Assembly: GCA_013396915.1 (NCBI GenBank)
Contig: VWZL01000267.1
Location: 890,497-954,496, forward strand
Source of the DNA: Stercorarius parasiticus
Taxonomy: Eukaryota > Chordata > Aves > Charadriiformes > Stercorariidae
Length of the DNA stretch: 64,000 nucleotides
Direction of reading: 5' to 3'
The notes under the pieces are model-generated. The model was not told the DNA's origin, made no database searches, and was given only the letters and a program-made list of their open reading frames with translations. Every line of letters begins with the position of its first letter. Position 1 is the first letter of the stretch. Positions 1-11,300 of the stretch are shown in pieces. The position numbers were made by a program, and so were the translations under genes.

Positions 1-2866
1 AGACGGACCTTGACCTTGTCTGTGACAAGTCTGTGACAAAGTTTGGGCTTAATATGTGGTCTTTAGAATGTAATTGCCTCATTTTTTCTTTCATTCTTAA
101 GACGTTTAGCTTTAGAAAACATTCTGTTCCAGCTTCAGAGCAAATATTCAATGCTACTTAATTATGGGATTTTTTTGGACCACCATTACATCTTTAAGAA
201 AACTTACAAATCATAGGAAAGATTTACTGGAAAACAAAACAAACCCATACAATAACCCAAAACTTATTTATATGGTGTGTTCAGCTTTTCCCCAATTTTC
301 AGAGACCAAACCCGATCAGTTACTTTTACAGATGATGGCAACAGGGTGCTTTAATGGAGCTTCTTCTTCCTCATACCCCCATCCCTCTGGTAAACTCTGA
401 AGACACCTCATATAAATACAGAAATATTAAATACCACTGGTGTGATTTTTTTTTTTCCTCCATGATGGTGAAATTATTTCGTCCCTAGGATAACTTAGAG
501 ATAATTAAAATAACTTGACAATTATTTTAAAGGTCAGTACTTGTATAGCAACTTGCAGGTATAAAACAGTGGCAGCCCTCTGAGCTTAACTTACAAAACT
601 AGATTTGTTACACTACATTAATTCATTCCTTCATCCCACTTTTTTAAAATTTAAGCACCATTCAACATATTGTGAAGATGTTTAAAACGCAGTAAGTTGA
701 TAGGAATTTTTTGGAAGAAGAAATCTTTTGGAAGAAGTTAACAATGAAAATGGGATTTAAGACAAGTGAAGATCCTAAATGACATCTGATATATCTTTTC
801 TGACTTGTAGCATGCAAAAAGCCAAGCACCTGACTTGCATCACCTTATTTCACCCCCAAAAATACCCCAAAAGCGGGCATCCAAATGAAGCATCCATTTC
901 AGTGCCACACAGACTAATAGTATCTACCTGCATTCCTCACCTTTTTCATATCTCCTCTCTTGTTCTTCCTCTACTTCAAATAATTTTTCCAGTTCTTAGC
1001 CTTACCGTCAGGAGTTTCATGTTCTTCAAATTACCTGGGGCACTACTTTCTCCCCTTTACTGCCACATTCTTCCATCCCACTTCCTACTTAGGACACAGG
1101 TCAGTTTTTAACCGATCAATATTTTGCACTGCACGTTGGGAAGATGGGCAGAATTTAGAGGGGAGGAAAGATAATGGTGCAGATGTTAACTGCTTGGAAG
1201 AATTGTTAAATTTTATTTTGCAAGAAATATTTTGCTTTAAAATGTTAAGTTCTTTTTAGCTAGGTTCTTCTATTCGCTATGCCAGACATTCCACAGATAA
1301 TTTGTTTTCGAGATACACGGTGCTTGTCATCTCTGCTCCCACTCCAGGCGAAATCATCAAAAAAGTTCCAAGATGCTATTTTAAGAAGTGTGGCTTGCCA
1401 GGACAAGTGCTTTGGTTTTGAACATGAGATTGATTTACAGAAGCTGTACGGAAAAACACTGCAACAAAACTTCAATTCTCATCATCTGCAAGGAGCCCAA
1501 ATGGTTAGAAATACGATCTAAAGAATACAATGCATTCAATTTTGTCCCCTCGGGATCATCAAGTTTCAATTAGGATGGACTCACTATCGTACAGCATTGG
1601 GTTACACTTCATAAAACAACCTGCAATGACCACCAGCAGACGTATAGTTTTAGGCATAACAGATGATCAGGTTTTTATTTTATGGTGTCTCCCTAAAGCT
1701 GGATGAATTCCTAGTGTCTTAGATACCGTAATATTAGCATTAAAAAAATCTGAAAAAACCCCACACCTCTGTGCATGTAGCTAGAGTTATTTCTTGACGA
1801 ACATAACATCTGCGTGCTTGTCTAACCCAATTGACTGAGGCTACTTGAGGTTCTTTTTGAAGTCCAGTGATCTAACTAAAGTTGAATATGTTAACTCATT
1901 TAATTTGCCTTTTCACCACCATTTAGGAACATAAGCAAATGAGTCTACCAAAAATGCATTTTATGAGCAAAGGTAAATGGTACTGCAGTATAATGGCAAA
2001 ATCTGTGACAAACTAATGCAAGCAAAATATATACTACTAGGAAATAAACGCAACCAGCCTCATAGAAAAAAAATCACACTCCATACCACGGCAATGAATT
2101 ATTATTTTGAATTAAACTTATTTCAGCAAGAATCAAGACACAAAATCTTGATGAATTATGTGATTTCTTCAAAGCAGCTCCTCCTCTGAACACCACAGCA
2201 ATGCTGCATCCTGCGGCTTTTGGGAACAGCCCAAGTTCTTTGGGGCTTGTGATATAAACGGGGAAGAGAGTCCCAGCAGATACCTTTTATTGTCAGCACT
2301 ACAGTTTATACACTACTGAGGTCTACCCGCAATCTTTGTTTCTTCATGCGTACTTAGTCCAGTGACAAGCTTTGACCATGATGACATCGTAGTGACCACA
2401 AATGGTGATGGGATTTTGCCTCTCAGAGAGAGGTGAAGGACCAAAAGACTGAAGGTGGGACTGCGAACAGAACCACAGAGCCTTTCTCTAAGGCGCCTCA
2501 TCCTTACCTCCCTGCATTCCTTATAGACGGTCACTTGAAGAATTACTTTTCCGATCCTACTATCCCTTATTTCAGCTGTCTCTCAAACACAATCTCGTTG
2601 GGGTCCCACTCTCAATATAATCAGTCTGGCCTTATTTGCCATACTTACCTTTCCTCTCGTGCTCCCCCTGCTGTAAATATTCTCTCATTTCTGATGACAT
2701 CATTGACCTTCCTGCCACCCAAGTGCATGCACCTTTGACATCCCTGACCCGCTCTCCTCAGGCACCCAGAACACAAACATCCAAGTACTTAGTATGTGTC
2801 TACAACTCTCACTTTTACTGCCAAAACGTGCTGTATACAAGCCTGACTCTCTTTTAACTTACCTCC
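1..2866. other. Unique AT-rich non-coding stretch, no gene recognised
   Basis: No family-recognisable coding sequence or repeat is seen on either strand. Open frames are short and overlap on both strands. The one segment with an exon-like boundary is 1348-1521, where a pyrimidine-rich 'ctctgctcccactccag' precedes a 57-codon open frame (see findings). A minus-strand 'AG|GTAAGT' donor-like site lies at about 2644 and a 'GAG|GTAAGT' site at about 2858, but no paired acceptor with a persuasive open frame was found. Confidence 0.6.
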
Positions 2867-3064
2867 ATGGAGTCCAAACTGACCACAGTTTCCACAGAGC
2901 TGTTTTCCCTAGTCCCCACTGTTTTAAGTGCCACGCCGCCTGCGATCACACCGTTGCTCCCCTTTCCCAGGTACATAAAGTTCAAAACCTGTTCTCTTGT
3001 TTTCAAGGCTCTTCCTAATTCTGCGTATTTTCTCTCTCCCATTGCACTGTGTCAAAATACTTAA
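2867..3064 (+). mobile_element. Possible old L2-like LINE relic (reverse-transcriptase C-terminal part)
   Basis: The plus-strand frame carries 'IKFKTCSLVFKAL' at about 2970-3010. This resembles the 'RI-FK-..-VFKAL' block that follows 'LHWLP' near the end of the L2-clade LINE ORF; a degraded 'ITPLLPFP' just upstream fits the 'ITPVL-LHWLP' position. What is seen is one short similarity inside an otherwise unrecognisable open frame. The family assignment comes from memory of the L2 protein and is weak. It could be chance. Confidence 0.25.
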
Positions 3065-5888
3065 TGACCTCTGCCCATTTGGCCCACAGCTCTTATGCCT
3101 TTTCCATGTAGAAACAACAATTTCTGCTTTGCAACCCACCTTTATGTTTTACTACCATGCGAACAAGTTAGCCCTATAAGATGATACAGTTAAACCAATT
3201 ACAGCACAGAAAAGCAGTTTTTACTCTTTTTAACTGTTTTAACTCTTTCCTGAACCATGCCCTTTGCCTTTTTTTATAGACAATTAACAGAGAGTGAGGA
3301 AGGAACGCGATGACAATCAATTCAGTTGAATGGGTGGGAATGTTCTCCTCTGCTAGTCCCTCACACTGATTTTCATGGATGTCCTTCTTTGTCTTGCACC
3401 AACAGTCTCACTACTTATTTAGATAAGCTTGTTATACAACTATCTTAAACTTCTCAGGCGCTTGGAAAAGTAAGAGACTTTTAGTCTTATGAAATAGAGA
3501 CTCTAAGTATGGGCAGATAAACCAGATACAAGAAGTCAAATTAGGATGTAATTTTACCATACAGCATTGACAAAACAGAACCACCTATCTGCATATTCAC
3601 ACCACCCTCAATTTGGCCTGTGACAGGTCGCATACGTGCCCATCCCCTCAATAATAACTTCTGTCAAACAGCACATGGAAATGACCTGGATGTTTCAGGA
3701 AGGAACTGCACCTTCTTCTCACTTTTCCAAACACAAGTTTCTGCTTGTAATTAAATTATAGGTGAAAAAACACATATTAAATGAAATTTCTGGATTGTTT
3801 GTACTACTTGCAAGAGGGATTTAAATACTTAAGTCTTATTTAATCAGTAGAATGAGGCCTCTAATGAGCCTTCCTCTAAGGAAAGGGTTCGTGAAAGGAG
3901 CCAGATGCGTGAGCCATTTGTGCTGTGGATGTTTTAACTCGTCATTCTCAACCACGTCTGGGCCTAACAAGTTGGCGGCCGGCTGTACGGCAGCTCATCC
4001 ACCTGCAGTGAGCCCCCGCACTAATAGAGACACATCTTTATCTCCTGTTGCCGCAGATTTGAATTTGGCCATGCAGCTGTGAATATCTCACACAGATCAT
4101 ACTGGTCCTTTCAATCTTTAAAACTTTTTATTAGGCCCTGAAACTAAAACGTGGGCTTCAACCACACCTATATCAACAGCTGATGTGAGGAGTGGTGAAC
4201 AGGGGGGTGAGTGATGTTTTGGCAAATAACTTAAAAATACACCAAACGGATTCATCTATGTTCCTAAAAATTTCAAGTCATTTACAGTGAGAGTTTGACG
4301 ATTTTTCATGAGTATTTCAGGTCATGAAGAAATTGCCTAGAATTAAAATTAAGCACGAGGACTCAGTGCACCCAGGATTATAAACCCATTTAAGTCACTT
4401 GATCACTATTGACCTTGTCTGCGGTAAGAAAATTAATATTACTAATTCCGTCTCAGTGCAAGCATTAGGTTAGGCAAAGCCAGGGCAGTGTTACTACGGA
4501 GAGGGCAGGGTTCCTCAAGCTACCTTAAACAAACCCAGCTCTTTCTGTTCTTACTGTCTTTGCTCATTTTATGAGGAATTTTACTGTAACTCCTAACGCC
4601 AGCACTGCAGCTGTGCACAGCTTTCGCACATAAGCAATAACGAAATAGCTGAGGATCAACACAATATTGCCTGTACTTCTTTGTTTTGTAAAGTAAGAAG
4701 TGAGTGGCGTGGGGCAGATGTCACCTCTGCTCAAGGAGGCAGAGTAGCTGAAACCAAAGGAATAGAAAGCAGTAATATATTGCTGATATAAGCCAATATT
4801 CAGGTGCTGGCCTCCAGGGTGGAAAGTAAGGGGGTAAGGATTGTGTTGTGTGTTTTGGGGTCGGTGCTTCCCGAGGCCGCTGATGAAGAGCGCAGCCTGT
4901 CACTTGCTTGGGGCTATATTTAAAGTCAATATCCATCCAGGATCGTGTCTCTCCCCACATAAATGTACTTTCTTAAGAGCACATCAGGGTTTTTTATGAT
5001 ACTGTTTATAGAGGCAAGTGGGGGTGTGGACCAGGACCCCTGAGTAGACCAAGTACCCCAATGTGTGAGAGGGTGCAGAGCAGACCCTGTGGCCCCTCCC
5101 TGGACCAGGCGCCGCTGAGGACCTCTTCCCCACTGACCCCAAGGGCAGCAGAGGCATCAATCGCAATGTCTTAGCCTGCAAATCAAAGAATTAAAGATGA
5201 AAGAAGTCTGTAATGATTGTCTTTGTTATTAATTAAAAATAACACAGAAGACGACTGTGTAGGAGCACTCTGGAGATGGAGATCAGCTGAACCCCACGTG
5301 TTCCCTGGGCACTGACAAAGCAGACGCACAACTGAGCAGAGTCTATATGATGATGTTTGCAAATGACATAAAACACCCAGTTAATCACGCTTGCTGCTCT
5401 AGTGTGAATGAGAGGAAGCCTATCCAGTGACCTAAACGTTGTTCTCCTTTTTGTTCTTTTAATATCTTTTGAATTACAAAAAATAACTTGAAGACTTAAA
5501 GCCACATTTTACTGAACCTCCCTCCCCGCAATATTGCCACTTATCCTCAAATTGAGAGATCTTCAAATGACATATACGGGTTCTCACTACAAGATCCAGC
5601 GTTAGAGAAAGCTCTGACCTGTACAGGAATACTCAGAATTGCCTTTACACAGCACATGTCTGTGATTTGACGGTTTTCTATACCATGCTTAAGTGCCTAA
5701 AAAGGCAAGTAGGTGCAATTTTGGTATTGCTGGCATTTTCAAAGCTGCTGACCCAACATACCTTGGTACAGCTATTCCTTCCTGCCAGCATCCTCAAGTT
5801 ACCCCAAATACTGCTTGCACCGTGCACAGGGATTGTGACCAGAAATCACAACCTTCAGGCAAACTGCCTTCTCTCCGTGTCCCCACAG
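3065..5888. other. Unique non-coding stretch with one GC-rich patch
   Basis: No gene recognised. Positions 3884-4090 are locally CpG-containing and non-repetitive in an AT-rich setting, and could be a conserved regulatory block (see findings). Positions about 5030-5165 form a small GC-rich patch with no repeat signature. The remainder is AT-rich with short open frames only. Confidence 0.55.
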
Positions 5889-5952
5889 CTGGTGTCTCCC
5901 TGAGCATCTCAGTGGAATGTACTGCGTGAGGACGCACTCGTGTCCCCCACGA

Positions 5953-5985
5953 GACCCCGACAGCCCCACAGGACCCCGACAGCCC
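5953..5985. repeat. Short direct repeat, 14 bp x2
   Basis: 'GACCCCGACAGCCC' occurs at 5953-5966 and again at 5972-5985, a 19-bp period. It lies in the GC-rich segment that is also an exon candidate (5889-6045). This is a small local duplication. Confidence 0.85.
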
Positions 5986-6045
5986 AGCTTCCCGCATGGC
6001 AGCCTTAGAGCAGACCCAGCTTGGGCACACGGACCAAGCGCAGAC

Positions 6046-8300
6046 GTGAGTGGGAGAACGTTCCAGTCAAGCTCACCCACTTGTCTCCAATCCACTGACC
6101 TAACAAAACACCAGTTATTGGGACAAACCTGTGTTTTGTGTAATTCAATTTAAAATAGTGCTCCCATACCATAGTCTTCCTACAAACAGGCGTAACCAAC
6201 TGAAGCTCTTAAGATTTATCTTTACAGATGCACATAATACCCCAGTAATTATTTCCATTCTTTTCCATGATCTCCTAGAGACCAGCATGATGGTCTCAGG
6301 CTCACGGCCTGATTCACCTCTTGCTTAATTTCAGTGCAGCCTCTCTAATTATACCAGGGATCATTTCAGTCCAGGTTTACTCAGTAGTCTTAAAACCACT
6401 TAGCTGAGCCATTAACTCTCTTTGACTTATCGCTATTTGATTGACTTCAGATGCTTCTCACTCCCTTGTAGCAACCGGCACACAAATGTTTTCTATCTGC
6501 ACTTATTGTACATACAAGCACTGCAAGGATTTTTTTAATTCTGCTGTGTCTTTGCCATAACTGAACGTTGTTCCAAAGTTAGATTGCCTGAATGTGCAGG
6601 AGTGCTGCTCATGTATTTCCTTTCCTCCCCTCAAACTTGCCACTGCATATACAGCAGCCAGGCTGTGTGTATTTTCAGATGCAAAAATATATCACAGTCC
6701 CATCTATAAACAAACAGTATATTATAAGTGGAAAATGGAAATATTCCCCCCAGCCCCCTCCAGGGGTTCTGCTCATGAGTTTTTGCTAGAAAGACTGTTT
6801 CCCATTTATTTCTCCCTTCTGGACTCAGCCTGTTGACAACTGGTTTGATTTCTCCGTTATTCATGTCAGCATTTCTGACCTTGCAGACTTTCAATTAAAC
6901 ACTTTAGCCACCATCTTACAAACAACATCCCCACACCCCCAAATAAATTGCATGCTTTCCAACTATTAACTTAGTCACTCTACCCCAAAAAATCATTTCA
7001 TTAAAAATTGAAAATCTTTTGGCTTTTTTTTTGATGAAGCCATGGTGGCAGACAGTATCCTTAACAGATAACTAGAGTTTATAGGACGGTGTAGGGCTAA
7101 AGGGCTTACCCGAACTTCACCTCTCTCCTGTTCTACTGACCTATTTTCATGGTGACCTACACGGTAACACAACTGAGTAGATCACAGAGGTGTTAGATTA
7201 TCAGCCCTCGTGGCTTGAACATTTGCTCAGATCTTGTTAGAGGACGGTTTGCCAGTGGACATAATTCCATGTTAGATATGCAGACATTTCCATCGCTCCG
7301 GTGTGGTAGCCTCGTAGGGAGGCAAGGCCAAACTCTCCGGGATTCATCAAAACTCAATCACCCCAGGAGCATTTACATCCGTCCTGCGTAGCTTCCAGTA
7401 CGCTCTTGTACCGTTGAGCTTCTGGAGGGCAAATTAACAGTAAATTCAACGGACACCGAGGCTTTACATAAGAACAAGCAAGCCAGATTATACGTTTTGC
7501 TTGCAAAGCAGAAAAGTACGCAGAGACCTACGGGAAAACACCTCTGTCCCCTGCAAATGGAAGTGTTTTGCTGTCTTGGTCCTACAGCCATCATGGAGAG
7601 TGGCCGTAACTGTACTTGGTGGTTAACTCTTCTCCCTACTCTTAGACAACTCTCTATAGAGGAGAACTGAAGATTTTCAGTGAGGCAAGAAGGAAGAAAC
7701 TTAACCCAGTTCTGCGTTCGCGTCTCTTCTTCCCACTTACACATGTATACAGGCATCACAGCCAAGGATTATCACACATTGCAAGGTTAGCTGCCATCAG
7801 TTCTCTACAACCCTTTTTTTACACCAGATGAAGGAAAAGTAGTCTGTTATTCCCAATTCTGCCACAGGTTGCTTACATTAGCTGCCAAGTCAGGACCAAG
7901 TAAAGATGCAGGAATTGAGCTGAGGGCCTTTTTCCTCTTGTTTCCAAACGAGGAGACCCAGCAGGATGTGGGGTGCTAAAAGCATGGAACTGAAATAAAA
8001 GTCCAGTCCTGAAACTGTGAACCATTATGCAATTGAAATTTAGCCAAGATCAGGACAAACATGCGTGTCAGATCTTTTTTTTTTTTAACATGTAAATAAC
8101 TGAAAACAGAATTAATTAATTTTTTCCAGGTGTCTTGTCATTTATTTTCAAGTTTTGTTTTATGCAGTGTCCTGAAGTTCAACAAGTCTACAGTAAGCGA
8201 AGCTTAGCAGGCTGAATTTTGAGGGGTTGGGGGCGAGGGGAGTGACTAGGAAAGCATGTAAAATTTCAACAGAGAATGAAGATTTTAAGGTGATACCTAC
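6046..8300. other. Unique AT-rich non-coding stretch
   Basis: No repeat family or gene recognised. The longest open frame is a 130-codon minus-strand frame at 7373-7765. It has no recognisable domain, and overlapping open frames of similar quality occur throughout the window, so it is not called. Confidence 0.6.
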
Positions 8301-8326
8301 TCCTAGGCCCTACAAGGGGCCTAGGA
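8301..8326. repeat. Perfect 10-bp inverted repeat (hairpin)
   Basis: 'TCCTAGGCCC' at 8301-8310 and its exact reverse complement 'GGGCCTAGGA' at 8317-8326 are separated by 6 bases. The stem is GC-rich for this AT-rich neighbourhood. No flanking T-run or RNA-gene signature was seen. Confidence 0.9.
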
Positions 8327-11300
8327 ATTGAAATTCTTCAGGAAAAAAAGTAACTTTGACTTTGATACCCAAGAAAATAATATTTTATATTCTTATGTGG
8401 TCCTCCCACCCCTTTTTCTTTGTGCTAGAGTTAAGTAAAAAATGGAGAAACAAAGAACAAAGTAAAAACATGGCTTCAAACCAATTCGGAGAAACCCGGG
8501 GCACCGTCACGAGTAAGAGTCCAGGGGCTCAGAGAAGCCCCAAAGTCAGGGAGGGGGTGGGGGGAATGCAAGAAACCAACCTTCCTTTAATTCCTGCACT
8601 GCAGTGACCTTGGGCATGCTGCAAAATCTTTTATACACAGTCTCAAACAGACTTTTTGCTGCCTGATGTTTTTCACCTGAGCACCACTCGGTTTTAGAGG
8701 GGAGGAGAGACTTGGGGTTTGATAAATGGAGATCTGAATTTAGCTTGCCATACACTGAAACCAATTAAATCAGGTTGAGTGGCTCAAGAGACATTTTTAG
8801 TTTTCTGCTGAATAATCAGAAAGTATTAATAGTACTTTGAGCGAAAAAATATGGAAAAAGTGTGCTCAAGGGAAAGAGGAAATTTTGAATTGATGGAAGT
8901 CTAAATGAAGTGTGGTTTCAAGGAACTAGAAAAAAAAATAAAAATCACAATGCAGTATCTCTCTGATACTGCTACCCTGTTTCCAAAACAATGCTTTATA
9001 AAAAAGAAAACAAATGCAAAAATTTAACCGAATTAGAAGCTAGGCTAAGAACGCACTTCTTGCAGATAGATGTCATTGTGATCCTAAATGTTAAGCTCTA
9101 TGAAGCAGAGACTGTCTTTGCTTTAGTTCTTTCTATGTATATCAAACAGTGAGTCCCTAAATCCAACTGCTGGAGCAGCATAAATACTTAATAATTGATG
9201 GAGAAATAAATTATTCCATAACGAAATTTGCTTCCTTCAAGCCAGATATGCATAGAAAGCTCGGAGTACAAATTTAGCCTTGTAACAGCTTGAAAAACAA
9301 TAACCTCTGACTATTCAAGGCACAGCATTACAATATTGAGTGTGCTGCAAAAAATGCCAACAAAAACAGCTCTCAAAAGCGCACCCTCTTACTGTGTTGA
9401 GAGAGCAAAGAATTCTAAAGGAAAAAGGGACTACTACGCACTATTCTATAATGCCTCAGAAGTTTAATTACACACCAGAATGAGAAGATGGAGGGATAAG
9501 AATAACGTTTCAAGAAGCAGACAATGAAAAAGAAAGCTATGATCCTTCTATTTACTAATATTATGCAGGACAGTGTAATATCTGGACTCCTCCAGCCCAG
9601 AGCTTTTACTCACCACTGTGCATTTTATGAGGATGGGCACGTCTCCGTTGGTGCAACCTGCTGAATAACAAACAGGTGGAAATCCACCAATGTGCAGGAG
9701 AAGATCCATCAGCTTTCTGACTCATTCAGCCTAGCAGCAGCACTTGACACTTCTTGGACTGCTTACACTTCCTAGCAAACATCCCAAAGGTTTTCAGCTG
9801 AGCTGTAACTACTTCATGGCAGGTCACACCTCTAAGAACAGAGCAGATCTGGGAGAGGTCGCTAGGGCTTGGTCATGCTCTCGGCTATGGGACCAGTTTT
9901 CACCGACATAACCAAAAGCTAATCAATACCTGCTGTCACTGTAGCCATGACAACAGAAAGCTAACTAGTCTTTTTTCCATCATTCAAGTAGATTTTGCAG
10001 CTTGCGCGGGTCTCCACTGTACCTCCTTTAAGCAGAACATCACTGCCCAGCAAGAGCTTGGTGCTGCTGTGTGAGCTTCAGCCATGGAGCACGCGTTCAC
10101 TGCAGGTGGGCATTTCCAGCCACTCTTGGTGTCCCTCCAGAGCATATGGGTTTTCTGTATTTGAAGCAGCAAAGGAAGAGACTTCTTGTTAAGTAAACTC
10201 TGTATAGAAAGCTTCAGAAACTTGCAGCAACCTTAAAAAAGCAGCAATTGCAAAATACACCCCCAAAAGGAGTTTTTCAAAAAATGCCAATATAGACTAT
10301 TTTGTATAAGTGTAAATACAGTATTTGAATCTATACACTGTATTTACTGAAAGTTTCACTGTTAAAAGGGTCCGAGTCCACTCATACTTGAAGTCAACAC
10401 CATTTTATAGGTTGTATCTTCATTGTGGCAGTACATGGGCAGTCAGTGTTTTGCAATAGGCTATTAATTGTAACTTCAAAACAATACAACATTCTTACAC
10501 ACTTAAAACATCTTTTTCAAAACGTTTGAAGTATCTGAGTAATGCATTTTTTTGTAACTTGACTGTCATTTTTAACTAACAGCACTCATTTATTTGTCCC
10601 GCTCATTGCTTTTTATGATGCTTATCTCACTTCCAGCTTCACCCCTACAAGTAGAACCACATATCTCCTGTCACTGCTGGAGAGCAGAGTCCAAATGTGA
10701 CGATGTAAAAAGTCTGAAAATCTTTCCAAGTTGTGTCCAAATGAAGATACCAGGAAAACCTGTACTTCCCTTCTGAATGACCTAATAGATTTTTAACTTT
10801 GCCAAGCTGATGACTTTTTACCTTAAGTGCTAGCTCTCGTTTACTAAATGCCATTTACTAAATGCTCCACTATAAATTTAAGCATTTTCAGGAAAGTGAT
10901 AATGAGGAAGTCTATCTGAAATTAATTGGAAAGATTCTATAAATTAATGATGTGTCGAAAAAAACATCTCTTCTAAACAATACTGATGCCAAGAAAAAAA
11001 GCTGTTCTCGCTGTTAAATACAGATTTTTTTTTAAAAGCCTTTTCCTAACTAGCCTAACTATTCCATCAATAACTTGGCTGTAACTTTTTCATTTTTGCG
11101 TTTTAAATCCATGCAAGGAAATTAACTACACGCTGCAACAGCTTGTTTCATGCTACAGTCCTTCAACAGAGCCACGGTAAAAACATACACCGTCAGAGAG
11201 CCCGCGGTCAGATGAAGTGCAGCAGGGAAAACGTACAGCTTTCCTCCTGATTACACAAATAACGACTTTTGCCCACATCTTTCCAGCCTCTGTTTCTGTG

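Noticed and set aside
7373..7765. 130-codon minus-strand frame as a gene
   Set aside because: No recognised similarity and no splice or initiation context. Similar frames occur at random across the window.
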